From: [Actinomadura] parvosata subsp. kistnae | GTDB lineage: Bacteria > Actinomycetota > Actinomycetes > Streptosporangiales > Streptosporangiaceae | DNA: 64,000 nt | Direction of reading: 5' to 3' | Assembly: GCF_900323885.1 (NCBI RefSeq) | Contig: NZ_OOHJ01000018.1 | Coordinates: forward strand, 1,723,001-1,787,000 | In this document: in pieces, positions 33,696-42,222 of the stretch | How positions within the stretch are numbered: position 1 is the stretch's first letter | How the letters are laid out: every line of letters starts with the position of its first letter | The notes under the pieces: generated by a model | What the model saw: the letters and a program-made list of their open reading frames with translations, nothing else | Told to the model about the DNA's origin: nothing | Databases searched by the model: none | Position numbers and translations under genes: made by a program

Positions 33696-35209
33696 GCGCC
33701 GCCGGGCCCAGCGCGCCGCCGCAGCCGCACAGTGCCGCATCCACGAGCAGCCGGCCTTCCGCGTCGCGTAGTGGCACAGCCCTGAGTCCCCGGGCTCGGG
33801 GTGGTGCTGTCAAGGTTCGGTTGCGGTGGTGGCCGGTGCAGGTGGTGGCGGTGGTACTGCCGCTGGTGCCTGCCGTCGTGAACTGCGTGGACGGCGTGTT
33901 CACCTGGGTGGGGCCGCGTGGCCCGGTCGCGTCGTGGTTCGACACGGGCGGCTGGTTCCTGCGGCAGCTCTGGCTGCCCCTGGACATCCTCGTCGGCATC
34001 GGCGGCGCGGCAGGGCTGGTGCTGGCGGCCGTGCTGGTGCGCACGCGCCGGCTCGTGCTCGGCACGGTCGGGGTGCTGCTGGTCGCGGCGGTGGTCGGCG
34101 CGGTGAGCGGTGTCGTCGGCCCCTCCATCAGTCTCCTGCCGGATTCGGCCTTGTACGAGAGCCCGTTACGTGGTGTCCCGATATTTCCGGATCAGATGCT
34201 TTCGGCCGGCCCCGGTATCTCCCCGCTCTGGTACAGCGCCACCTTCACGGCCTCCGCGCTGCTCCTGCTCCTCACCCACGGCGGCAGCCCACGCGGGCGC
34301 CGCCCGTACCAGACGGTGGTGGCGAGCGTGGCGACGGCGGCGGTGCTGGCCTTCGTGCCGCCGTCGGATCACGCGCCCGGCCGGTTCACGACGGCGAGCG
34401 ACTGCGAGGCGGCGGACCTGACGAGGGCGTCGGGCGAGCAGCGGTTCGTCTGCGCGGTCCGGCGCATCGAGAACCCGCCGTTCGGCAAGGAGATGCCGGA
34501 CGAGCGGCTGATCGCGTACGGGCGGCGGCTCTGCGGCATCTACACGCGGGGTGACCTGCGTGAGGCGGCCGAGTTCCGGGCCGCGCACGGCGTCGCGGTG
34601 CTCGACGAGACCGCTCTCCTGGGCGACATCTGCCCCAAAGCCAGGGCGGACCTCGATGCGGCGGCGGCCGAGGAGGAGGCCGAGATGCTGGCGTGGGAGG
34701 CCGAGGAGCAGGCCCAGTGCGACCGGGCGCCGCGCCACCGACCGCTGATCGAGCCCGTGCGGGCCACCAGGGAGAAGGAGCCGGTCTGGCCCGAGGTCTG
34801 GCTGGAGGCGTACGAGGGGGAGGGCATGCCGGACGACGGGGCGTACGAGCAGGACCTCGACCTGGTGGCCACCTCGCCCGGCCGGCTGCTCATCGAGGTC
34901 GACACCACCTACCGCGTCTGCGTCACCACCGAGACCTACGACCGCCGCCCGCCGGTCGAGACCAAGGGCTGGGAGCACGTGGTCGAGGTCGGCTACGACA
35001 GCCCGACCGGCAGCATCGTGCTCACCGACAACCTGGCCGGCGTCGAGCTCCCCGACCTCGCGTTACGCGGCAGGAAGGGGCACTACCGGATCCGCGTCCA
35101 CTACGACCCGCCGGACTGGGAGAAGAGGGTGGGGCAGCGGCTACTCGTCATGGCCTGGCCGGGACGCGGCAACGACAGGGTGGTGCACCGGGCGGTTGTC
35201 CAACGCTGA
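33692..35209 (+). CDS. Membrane protein with large soluble C-terminal domain
   Basis: 505 residues translated from the coupled GTG at 33692. The start is Pro/Ser/His-rich, continuing the low-complexity composition of the preceding gene in another frame. About five helices follow (VQVVAVVLPLVPAVVNCV, LDILVGIGGAAGLVLAAVLV, VGVLLVAAVVGAVSGVVG, and others), then a soluble domain of about 280 residues with acidic coiled-coil character (AAAAEEEAEMLAWEAEEQAQC). Not recognised. Only this frame remains open to 35209. Confidence 0.65.
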   Translation: MSAAGPSAPPQPHSAASTSSRPSASRSGTALSPRARGGAVKVRLRWWPVQVVAVVLPLVPAVVNCVDGVFTWVGPRGPVASWFDTGGWFLRQLWLPLDILVGIGGAAGLVLAAVLVRTRRLVLGTVGVLLVAAVVGAVSGVVGPSISLLPDSALYESPLRGVPIFPDQMLSAGPGISPLWYSATFTASALLLLLTHGGSPRGRRPYQTVVASVATAAVLAFVPPSDHAPGRFTTASDCEAADLTRASGEQRFVCAVRRIENPPFGKEMPDERLIAYGRRLCGIYTRGDLREAAEFRAAHGVAVLDETALLGDICPKARADLDAAAAEEEAEMLAWEAEEQAQCDRAPRHRPLIEPVRATREKEPVWPEVWLEAYEGEGMPDDGAYEQDLDLVATSPGRLLIEVDTTYRVCVTTETYDRRPPVETKGWEHVVEVGYDSPTGSIVLTDNLAGVELPDLALRGRKGHYRIRVHYDPPDWEKRVGQRLLVMAWPGRGNDRVVHRAVVQR

Positions 35210-35250
35210 CGGGTGTCCCGGGCGGCTGTCCAACGCTGACGGGTGTCCCG
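35191..35250. repeat. 30-bp tandem duplication spanning a stop codon
   Basis: Copies 35191-35220 and 35221-35250 differ at one base (core TGTCCAACGCTGACGGGTGT). The first contains the TGA (35207-35209) of the upstream membrane protein gene. Confidence 0.92.
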
Positions 35251-35259
35251 GGCTGTGGC

Positions 35260-36378
35260 TCAGTGCTGGGAGCAGAGGGCGGTGTCCAGGGTGGCTTCTA
35301 CCTGCTGCTGGGCGGGGGCCGAGGTGGGGATGTGGGTGACGGCGATGGCGGCGGCGCGGCCGTCCTCCGTGGCGGCGTTGGAGGTGTAGTAGCCGGGGAT
35401 GGAGCCGCCGTGGCCCCAGGCCGTGACGCCGCACGACAGCTTCACGCTGCTCAGGCCGAGCCCGTACCGTCCGTCGCGGCCGATCTGCGGCGCCGCGACC
35501 GTGGTGCGCATCTCCTTGAGCTGGGCGGGCTTGAGCAGCTTGCCGTCGAGGAGTGCGGTGAAGAAGCGGTTGAGGTCGCTGGGGGTGGAGATCATCTGGC
35601 CGGCGGTCCAGGCCCCGGAGGGGTCGAAGTCGGTGACGTCCGTCATCGGCTGTTCCAGGTCGTCCCGGTGGTAGCCGGTGGGGTGCGGGTCGCGGATCTT
35701 CTCGTCGCCGTCCGCCGGGAAGTAGGTGCGCTTGAGGCCGATCTTGTCGACGGTACGCCTGGTGATCTCCTCGCTCGCGCGGTGACCGGTGACCTTCTCG
35801 ATGAGCAGGCCCGCGACGATGTAGTTCGTGTTGGTGTAGACCCACTTGGTGCCGGGCGCGAACTGCGCCTTCTTCCGCAGCGCCATGTCGAGAAGCTGGC
35901 GGGGCTCGTGGTGCTCGTGCAGCATCGGCAGGATGCCGTTGGCGAACAGGGTGTCGGTGTACTCGGGCAGGCCGCTGGTGTGCTGCAGGAGCTGACGTAC
36001 GGTGATGCGCCGCCCGTCGATGCCCTTGCCGCGCAGCAGGCCCGGCAGGTACTTCTCGACGGGGGCGTCCAGCTTGACCTTGCCTTCGCCGACGAGCTGC
36101 AGCACGGTCACGGCGGTGAACGTCTTGGTGTTGCTGCCGATGCGGACGTACCCGTCGGCCGGCGGACGTTCCTCTCCCTTGGCGGTGAGGTTGCGCAGCT
36201 TGCCGTCGCGCGCCTGCACGGAGGCCAGCGCGGCGGGGAAGCCATGCTTGGCGACGAGGTCGTTCAGAGTCGCCTGGAGCGACGGGGCGGCGGCCGCGGC
36301 CTGCGTGGCGGTGCCGCCGAGAACGGCGAGGGCGAGGGCGGAGGCGCCGGTCCACCGGCGGAGGCTCGTTGCGATCAT
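35260..36378 (-). CDS. Secreted serine hydrolase, beta-lactamase/D-Ala-D-Ala carboxypeptidase fold
   Basis: 372 residues with a signal peptide (SALALAVLGGTATQAAAAAP). Penicillin-binding-type motifs: nucleophile in SNTK (S-x-x-K), YTN (Y-x-N) and WGHGGSIPGY (H-G-G). Class C beta-lactamase/PBP4-like family of normal length. Acts in the cell wall space, probably on peptidoglycan or esters; the true substrate is uncertain. Monocistronic. Confidence 0.9.
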   Translation of the reverse strand: MIATSLRRWTGASALALAVLGGTATQAAAAAPSLQATLNDLVAKHGFPAALASVQARDGKLRNLTAKGEERPPADGYVRIGSNTKTFTAVTVLQLVGEGKVKLDAPVEKYLPGLLRGKGIDGRRITVRQLLQHTSGLPEYTDTLFANGILPMLHEHHEPRQLLDMALRKKAQFAPGTKWVYTNTNYIVAGLLIEKVTGHRASEEITRRTVDKIGLKRTYFPADGDEKIRDPHPTGYHRDDLEQPMTDVTDFDPSGAWTAGQMISTPSDLNRFFTALLDGKLLKPAQLKEMRTTVAAPQIGRDGRYGLGLSSVKLSCGVTAWGHGGSIPGYYTSNAATEDGRAAAIAVTHIPTSAPAQQQVEATLDTALCSQH

Positions 36379-36470
36379 GCGGTCAAAACTACGGACGGTC
36401 AGGGACGGTCTCGATCCCGTACACGGGAAACCTCGCGGTAGGGCCTGCCCTACCGCCCCTCCTCGAAGCG

Positions 36471-36637
36471 CGCCAGCCCGCCCCGGCGCGGAGGGACGCT
36501 TCCCGTGCGGCCCGTACGTCAGCCCCCGTCAGCCCGCCCCGGCGCGAGGGATGCTTCCCGTGCAGCCCGTACGTCAGCCCGCGTCAGCTCTCCCTGGCAC
36601 GCAGGAACGCTTCCAGCTCGGCCCGTACGGCGGCCCG
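36471..36637. repeat. Three tandem copies of the 3' end of the Clp_N gene, period about 56 bp
   Basis: Copies at 36471-36526, 36527-36581 and 36582-36637. The last copy is the real coding end (final 17 codons and stop at 36584-36586); the other two lie beyond the stop and share CGTCAGCCCG and CCCGTACG cores with point differences and one 1-bp length change. Confidence 0.85.
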
Positions 36638-37318
36638 CGTCGGCTCCAGGGCGATGCCGTGCTCCCACAGGAGTTTGCCCGCCGTGCCCGACTTGTCGTG
36701 CAGGAGGCCGAGGAGCATGTGCTCGGTGCCGATGTAGTTGTGCCGCAGTTCGGCCGTCTCGGTGAGCGCCGCCGCGAGGGCGCGCCGGGCGTCGGCGCCC
36801 ACCGAGAGCGCCGCCGGCGACCCGGGGCCGGTGGGCAGCCGGCGTTCCAGCCCTTCCCGTACGGCGGCCGGGTCGGTGTCCTGGGCGGCGATGGCGCGGA
36901 CGGCCAGGGTGTTCGGGTCGTCGAGGATGCCGAGCAGCACGTGACCGGCCTCGATGGCGGCGCGGCCGAGGCGGCGGGCGTGCGCTTCGGCGCGTTCGAG
37001 GGTCTCCTTGGCCCGGCCCGTGTACCGCTCGAACGCCCCCGACCTGGCCAGATCGGCGATGGTCAGGCTGGACCAGCGCCGCCCGTAACGCTGCTGGGCC
37101 GCCTGCCGGCTGATGCCGAGGTGGTCGCCGATGTCGGCCCATGAGCAGCCCTCGGCCCTGGCCAGCTCGACCAGGTAGCCGAGCAGGCGGTCGCCGACCT
37201 GCCGCAGGTCGGACAGCACGCCTTCGGCCACGGTGAGGCGGGTCAGGGCGTCGGTGTCGTCGGCGCTGCGTGCTTCGACGATCGACAGCAGCTCGGCGAG
37301 GTCGGGTAGCTCTGGCAC
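36584..37318 (-). CDS. Clp N-terminal-domain protein with helix-turn-helix
   Basis: 244 residues from the GTG at 37318. The N-terminal third contains an HTH (GCSWADIGDHLGISRQAAQQRYG). The C-terminal two thirds are a double Clp_N repeat like the adaptor-binding head of ClpC/ClpA (RLGRAAIEAGHVLLGILDDPNTLAVRAI and HNYIGTEHMLLGLLHDKSGTAGKLL). No AAA+ ATPase domain follows. It could be a regulator tethered to Clp protease or a sensor of damaged proteins; this is inference. Divergent from a serine hydrolase across 64 bp with two GTCAA-N8-TTGAC dyads. Confidence 0.85.
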   Translation of the reverse strand: MPELPDLAELLSIVEARSADDTDALTRLTVAEGVLSDLRQVGDRLLGYLVELARAEGCSWADIGDHLGISRQAAQQRYGRRWSSLTIADLARSGAFERYTGRAKETLERAEAHARRLGRAAIEAGHVLLGILDDPNTLAVRAIAAQDTDPAAVREGLERRLPTGPGSPAALSVGADARRALAAALTETAELRHNYIGTEHMLLGLLHDKSGTAGKLLWEHGIALEPTRAAVRAELEAFLRARES

Positions 37319-37333
37319 CGTACCATTATGACT

Positions 37334-37380
37334 GTCAACGTTCGCCTTGACGATTCGGCAGCGTCAATGCCAGCCTTGAC
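37334..37380. promoter_or_regulatory. Two GTCAA-N8-TTGAC dyads
   Basis: Dyads at 37334-37351 and 37363-37380, 29 bp centre to centre, occupy nearly the whole divergent intergenic region. The second ends 2 bp before the ATG at 37383. Probable binding sites for the HTH of the Clp_N protein or another dimeric regulator. Confidence 0.7.
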
Positions 37381-37382
37381 GC

Positions 37383-39029
37383 ATGGACATCAGCACGCTG
37401 GGAGAGGCGCTCGACACGTTCGTGCCGGAGATCATGGAGCACTGCGGCACGCCCGGCCTGTCGATCGCGGTCGGGGTCGGCACGGAGGTGGCGCTGGCCA
37501 GGGCGTACGGCGTCGCCGACCTGGCCACCGGCCGCCCGATGACGACCGGCACGGTCGCGCCCACGGGCTCCGACTGCAAGCCGTACACCGGGGTCGCCGC
37601 CCTCCAGCTCGTCGAACGCGGCGTGATCGGGCTGGACGAGCCCATCGAGTCGTACGTTCGCGTCGTCAACCCGCACGGGCCGCGCCCCATCACGCTGCGG
37701 GACCTGCTCACCCACCACAGCGGGCTCGGCGCCGGCATGGGCAACGTCGACCGCGTGCCGCCCCCGCCGCTGGGCGAGCACCTGCGGCGGGTGCTCGACG
37801 CGGAGCGCTCCGACGCGTACGGGGGCACGATGGTGCCGTTCTGGGCGGGGCCCGTGGGAGCGCGCTACCAGTACAGCAACGTCGGGATCGCCGTGGCCGG
37901 GCACCTCGTCGAGCTGCTCAACCCCGACGGGGTGACGTTCTCGGAATGGGTGGCGCGGCACGTGTTCGCGCCGCTGGGGATGGAATCGACCGTGTTCCCG
38001 AGGGCGCAGCACCCCGACTTCGTGCCGGACGACCTGCTCGCCCGGCGCTCCACCGGCTACGCCACGCTGCCCGGCCTGCGGCTGCCGCTGCCCGGCCTGT
38101 ACCCGGGCGACTACCCGGCCGGCTCGGCGCTGAGCACGCCGTCCGACCACGCCCGGTTCGTGCTGGCGATCCTCGGCGGCGGGTCCCCCATACTTTCCCC
38201 GGAGCTGGCCCAGCAGATGATCACCGCCCAGGCGCCCGGGGGCACACTCTTCGGGCCGCAGCCCGGCATGTCCGTCGGGTTCGTGTTCAACGTCTTCGGC
38301 GGCGCGCACCCCTACATCGGGCACGGCGGCGAGTACCCCTGGGGCTGGACCCACTTCACCCGCGGCTGGACCGACGACCGGGTGGCGCTGGTGATCTCCG
38401 CCAACCAGTTCGACCTGGGCGACTTCGGCCTGTCCGACCGGCCTGGCCACGCGGCCGCCCGCCTGGTCGCCGAGATCGTCACCGCCTGGGTCCACGGCGC
38501 CGACCCCCGCCCCCGCCGCCCGCTCGCGACCGGCCGCGCCTACCTGGCCGGCCTGCTCGTCGGCGACCGCCTCACCTCCCGGCTCGGCATCCCCTCACAG
38601 CCTTCCCCCGAGGACGTCGCCCGGATCGCCGAACGGGCCGAGGTCTCGTTCCCATGGGATCCGGAGGCGTTCCGGGAAGCTGTCGGGCAGGTACGGCTGA
38701 CCGCTTCGCCGCTGGTGGACGGCGTGGCCACCATGCGGCGGGAACTGCCGGCGCACGAGCTCGCACTGCTGGCCCGGCAACTCGGCGTCCCCGGCCTGGT
38801 GACCCAACTGGCGCCCGGCCCGCGTCCGCAGGGGGCGGGAGACGCCGCTCGTACGAGGAACAGCCCGACCGGAGACGCACATGCTGTGGACAACGCGAGC
38901 CCTCTGGCGACCGGGGACCCGGACGCGGCGAGCGACCGGAGCGCGCCGGCGGCCGGAAACGCACGTGCGGCGGGCAACCCGAGCGCGCACGCGACCGGTG
39001 ACTCCGGACCGCAGGCGGCGGGGAGGTGA
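37383..39029 (+). CDS. Serine hydrolase with repetitive C-terminal tail
   Basis: 548 residues, no signal peptide. Beta-lactamase-type motifs: GSDCKPYTG (S-x-x-K), YQYSNVG (Y-S-N) and GHGGEYPWG (H-G-G), with a C-terminal extension of about 130 residues beyond the catalytic domain. The final 60 residues are a degenerate 14-residue repeat rich in Ala, Thr, Gly, Asp and Asn. The stop overlaps the start of the MoxR ATPase gene, so it belongs to that operon. Cytoplasmic esterase or amidase activity is inferred. Confidence 0.85.
   Translation: MDISTLGEALDTFVPEIMEHCGTPGLSIAVGVGTEVALARAYGVADLATGRPMTTGTVAPTGSDCKPYTGVAALQLVERGVIGLDEPIESYVRVVNPHGPRPITLRDLLTHHSGLGAGMGNVDRVPPPPLGEHLRRVLDAERSDAYGGTMVPFWAGPVGARYQYSNVGIAVAGHLVELLNPDGVTFSEWVARHVFAPLGMESTVFPRAQHPDFVPDDLLARRSTGYATLPGLRLPLPGLYPGDYPAGSALSTPSDHARFVLAILGGGSPILSPELAQQMITAQAPGGTLFGPQPGMSVGFVFNVFGGAHPYIGHGGEYPWGWTHFTRGWTDDRVALVISANQFDLGDFGLSDRPGHAAARLVAEIVTAWVHGADPRPRRPLATGRAYLAGLLVGDRLTSRLGIPSQPSPEDVARIAERAEVSFPWDPEAFREAVGQVRLTASPLVDGVATMRRELPAHELALLARQLGVPGLVTQLAPGPRPQGAGDAARTRNSPTGDAHAVDNASPLATGDPDAASDRSAPAAGNARAAGNPSAHATGDSGPQAAGR
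38867..39007. repeat. 42-bp tandem repeat at the 3' end of the serine hydrolase gene
   Basis: Units start at 38867, 38909, 38951 and 38993 (last partial) and open with a GACCGG-like core. They encode 14-residue repeats ending the protein. Confidence 0.75.
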
Positions 39030-39031
39030 GC

Positions 39032-40186
39032 GTGGGAGACAGCCGCACGGTGCTGGAGGCGCTGGCGATCGCGGTGTCGGCAGGCGTGCCGACCCTGCTG
39101 TGGGGCAGCCCCGGCACCGGCAAGACCTCGGCCGTCGTGGCCCTCGCCGCCTCCCTGAACTGGCCCATCGAGGTGGTCATCGGCTCGATCAGGGAGCCGG
39201 GCGACTTCGCCGGCCTGCCGGTGATCTCCGACGGCGCCGTCCGGCTGACCCCGCCGGCCTGGGCCCAGCGGCTGGCCGCGGCCGGGCATGGCCTGCTCTT
39301 CCTCGACGAGCTGACCACCGCTCCCCCGGCGGTGCAGGCCGCGATGTTGCGGGTGGTGCTGGAGCGGGTGGTCGGCGACGTCCGGCTGCCGGACAAGGTG
39401 CAGGTGGTCGCCGCCGCGAACCCGCCCGACGAGGCCGCCGACGGCTGGGACCTGGCGCCGCCGCTGGCCAACCGGCTCGTGCACCTCAACTGGCCGGTGG
39501 ACGGCCGGCACATCGCACGGGGCCTGGCGGTGGGGTTCCCAGCGCCGTCGCTGACCGGGTTCGCGCAGCCTCCGTCCCGCGAGCAGGTGATGGAGGCGCG
39601 TGCGACGGTGGCGGCGTTCCTGGAGCTCCGCCCCACCCTGGCACTCCAGGTCCCATCGAACGGCGGCGCGCCGGGCGCGGGCGGTCATGAGCTGGGGACA
39701 GGCGGCGGTGGGCTGGGGACGGGCGGCGGTGGGCAGGGGTGGCCCAGCCCGCGTTCGTGGGAGGCGGCCGCCAAGCTGATGGCCGCGTGCAAGGCCGCCG
39801 GCGCCCCGGACGACGTGCTGGCCATGCTCGTGACCGGCACCGTCGGCGAGGGCGCGGCCCTGGAGTTCCTGTCCTGGCTGGAGCACCTGGACCTGCCCGA
39901 CCCGGCGGCGGTGCTCGCGAACCCGGACGCGTTCGAGCTGCCCCGGCGCGGCGACCGCGCCTTCGCCGTGCTCACCTCGGTGGTGGCGGTCGCGGTGTCC
40001 GCCGGTGACGTGGAGCGGTGGGACGCCGCCTGGCGGGTGATCGCCAAGGCCGCCCGTACCGCACCGGACGTGGCCACCCTCGCGGCCCGCACGCTCGCAG
40101 CCCACCGCCCTCCCGGCGCCCGCATCCCGGACGCGCTGCTGGAGCTGACCCCGATCCTGCGCGCGGCCGGGCTGCTCGATGGCTAG
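39032..40186 (+). CDS. MoxR-type AAA+ ATPase
   Basis: About 384 residues. Walker A GSPGTGKTS, Walker B LLFLDELTTAP, sensor 1 AANPPDE and the PLANRLVHL arginine-finger region. A Gly-rich 7-residue repeat (about residues 219-235) interrupts the C-terminal domain. The GTG at 39032 follows a GGGAGGTGA site; the GTG at 39026 overlapping the previous stop is the alternative. MoxR ATPases act as chaperones with VWA-domain partners, here encoded directly downstream with an 8-bp overlap. Confidence 0.88.
   Translation: MGDSRTVLEALAIAVSAGVPTLLWGSPGTGKTSAVVALAASLNWPIEVVIGSIREPGDFAGLPVISDGAVRLTPPAWAQRLAAAGHGLLFLDELTTAPPAVQAAMLRVVLERVVGDVRLPDKVQVVAAANPPDEAADGWDLAPPLANRLVHLNWPVDGRHIARGLAVGFPAPSLTGFAQPPSREQVMEARATVAAFLELRPTLALQVPSNGGAPGAGGHELGTGGGGLGTGGGGQGWPSPRSWEAAAKLMAACKAAGAPDDVLAMLVTGTVGEGAALEFLSWLEHLDLPDPAAVLANPDAFELPRRGDRAFAVLTSVVAVAVSAGDVERWDAAWRVIAKAARTAPDVATLAARTLAAHRPPGARIPDALLELTPILRAAGLLDG
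39688..39742. repeat. 21-bp tandem repeat inside the MoxR gene
   Basis: Units 39688-39708 and 39709-39729 with a partial third from 39730. They encode ELGTGGG-like repeats and form an in-frame Gly-rich linker. Confidence 0.85.
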
Positions 40187-41411
40187 CCCCGAGCTGTGGG
40201 AGAAGTGGTCGGCGGCCCGCGTCCGCGCCGCCCACCAGGCCCCTTACCTGGCGAACGCCCTGCTCTCCCTCACTCCCGTCCTGGCCACCGGCCCCTCCTC
40301 GGGCGAGCTGCGCCGCTTCCCCGCCGATCCGGGCTGGCACGTGTACGTCGGGACGGAGGAGCTGGCGCGGCAGAGCGTCCAGGAGGTGAGCTTCTGGCTC
40401 ATCCACCAGGTGACCCACCTCCTGCGCGAGCACGCCCGCCGCTACCCGGGCAGCACCGTGCACCCGCAGGCAGAGGAGCAACGCACGTGGAACCTGGCCA
40501 CCGACGCCGAGATCAACGACGACCTCACCCCCCTCCGCCCTTCGGAGGTGACCACACCGTCCACGCTCGGCCTCCCCGACGACGGAACCGCCGAGCAGTA
40601 CTGGCACGCGCTGCGCACGAACCCCCCACCCGACCGGCACCATCGTCCGGAGCCCGGGACCCCACCGTCCCCCGACACCGCAGGTGACTGCGGCAGCGGC
40701 TGCGACGGCCTGCCCCGCGCCTGGGACCGCGACGACCTGCCCGCCCTCTCCCCCACCGCCGCCCGCCTGACCGCTCTGGACACCGCCCGCAGGATCCGCG
40801 AACGCCTGAACGCCCAGGACGACGTCCCGGCCGGTTGGCGCCGCTGGGCCGACCAGGTGCTGGAGCCTGCGGTGAGCTGGCGCCGCCACCTGTCGGCGAA
40901 GGTACGCCACGGCCTCGCCGAGGCGGCGGGCCGCGTGGACTACACCTACCGCAGGCCGTCACGCAGGGCCGCCGCGCTGCCGGACGTCGTCCTGCCGAGC
41001 ATGCGCCGGCCCCTGCCCTCGGTGACCGTGCTGATCGACACGTCGGGCTCGATCACGGAGACCATGCTGGCCCAGGCGCTCGCCGAGGTCACCGGCATCC
41101 TGCGGGCCGTGGGGGTCGGACGGCGGCTGCTCACGGTGATCACCTGCGACGCCCGCGCGTACCGCCCGCAGACCGTCACCCGGATCCCCGCCCTGCACCT
41201 GGACGGCGGCGGCGGCACCGACCTGCGGGCCGGCTTCGCCGCCGCCCTGGCCAAGCGCCCGCCACCGGACCTGATCATCGCCATCACCGACGGCCGCACC
41301 CCGTGGCCGGCCCACCCGCCGAGGACCACCCGCGTCATCGTCGCCCTCCTGGACGCGAACGGGCAGGCGCCCGGGTGGGCGGAAACCGTACGTCTGGAAG
41401 GAGCATCATGA
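40179..41411 (+). CDS. VWA-domain protein with degenerate metallopeptidase-like domain (DUF2201-type)
   Basis: 410 residues. The N-terminal domain has the metallopeptidase-like helix WLIHQVTHLLREHARRYPG (H76-Q77-x-x-H80), where Gln replaces the catalytic Glu of HExxH, followed by NLATDAEINDDL. The C-terminal von Willebrand A domain has the MIDAS motif DTSGS at D287 and later TD (ITDGRTPW). A Pro-rich linker joins them. Partner of the MoxR ATPase in the same operon (8-bp overlap). Loss of the Glu suggests binding rather than proteolysis, unless Gln is tolerated. Confidence 0.85.
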   Translation: MASPELWEKWSAARVRAAHQAPYLANALLSLTPVLATGPSSGELRRFPADPGWHVYVGTEELARQSVQEVSFWLIHQVTHLLREHARRYPGSTVHPQAEEQRTWNLATDAEINDDLTPLRPSEVTTPSTLGLPDDGTAEQYWHALRTNPPPDRHHRPEPGTPPSPDTAGDCGSGCDGLPRAWDRDDLPALSPTAARLTALDTARRIRERLNAQDDVPAGWRRWADQVLEPAVSWRRHLSAKVRHGLAEAAGRVDYTYRRPSRRAAALPDVVLPSMRRPLPSVTVLIDTSGSITETMLAQALAEVTGILRAVGVGRRLLTVITCDARAYRPQTVTRIPALHLDGGGGTDLRAGFAAALAKRPPPDLIIAITDGRTPWPAHPPRTTRVIVALLDANGQAPGWAETVRLEGAS

Positions 41412-42172
41412 CGACGCCGTTCGACCCGGCCCCGTACGAGGCCGCCGGGATCCCGCCCGCCGAAGCCCACCGCTGGTGGACGTGGCGGCTGACCGCCGAG
41501 CAGGCGTCGGCGTGGCGGCGCGCCGGGGTCACCGACCCGGCGCAGGCCACCCAGTGGAGCACCGCCCACGTCACCCCCGGCACGGTGGGCGAGTGCCGCG
41601 CCGCGGGCATGACCGCCTCGGAGGCGCTCCTCTGGCACGAGTACGAGTTCGGCCTCGCCGACGCCATCGCCCTCAAGCACCAGGGTCACACCCCGGAGCA
41701 GGCGTACGACCTCAAACGAGGCCGCAAGCCCCGCGACGCCGACGACCCTACGGCCCCGGGCGACGCGTTCACCAGCCTCATGGCGTTCGCGGGCGGCGGG
41801 GACCCGCGCGACCGCGCCCACCGCTTCATCACCCGCCTGGGCAACACCGACGCGCTCGTCATCTACAGCTACTGCGGCGCCGACTGGGTGGACGACGAGG
41901 CCGCCGCCTGGGCCCGCCACAACGTGGACGCCCCGACCGCCCGCATGTGGCAGGAGCTCGGCCTCAAACCGTCAGAGGCCGCCCGCTACATCCAGCGCGG
42001 CCTGACCCCGATGGCGGTGGCGCGGGAGTGGTGGCGGGCCGGCATCCCGTTCGAGGAGACGGCGTCCTGGGCAGGCGCCGGCCTGACCCCGGAGGAGGCC
42101 GTCGCCCAGCGCGCCAAGGGCGTCACCGCCGAACAGGCCGAAACCCTCCGCACCCTCCGCGACCACGGCTGA
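41408..42172 (+). CDS. Helical repeat protein of the MoxR operon
   Basis: 254 residues. The ATG overlaps the previous stop (ATGA), with GAAGGAGC upstream. Built from repeats of about 13-18 residues of the form AG-(I/V/L/M)-T/P-x-x-E-A-x-x-W, for example AGIPPAEAHRWW, AGVTDPAQATQW, AGMTASEALLWH, LGLKPSEAARYI, AGIPFEETASWA and AGLTPEEAVAQR. No enzyme motif. Probably a soluble helical scaffold or client of the ATPase/VWA pair; not recognised as a named family. Confidence 0.75.
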   Translation: MTTPFDPAPYEAAGIPPAEAHRWWTWRLTAEQASAWRRAGVTDPAQATQWSTAHVTPGTVGECRAAGMTASEALLWHEYEFGLADAIALKHQGHTPEQAYDLKRGRKPRDADDPTAPGDAFTSLMAFAGGGDPRDRAHRFITRLGNTDALVIYSYCGADWVDDEAAAWARHNVDAPTARMWQELGLKPSEAARYIQRGLTPMAVAREWWRAGIPFEETASWAGAGLTPEEAVAQRAKGVTAEQAETLRTLRDHG

Positions 42173-42222
42173 CCTGCGGAGACGCGCCACATCTCCAGGT
42201 GAGCGGCCTCGAAAAGCCGTCG

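Noticed and set aside
32652..35209. A programmed or sequencing frameshift joining the two membrane proteins.
   Set aside because: A clean GTGA overlap and separate membrane domains explain the layout; a shift cannot be excluded but is not needed.
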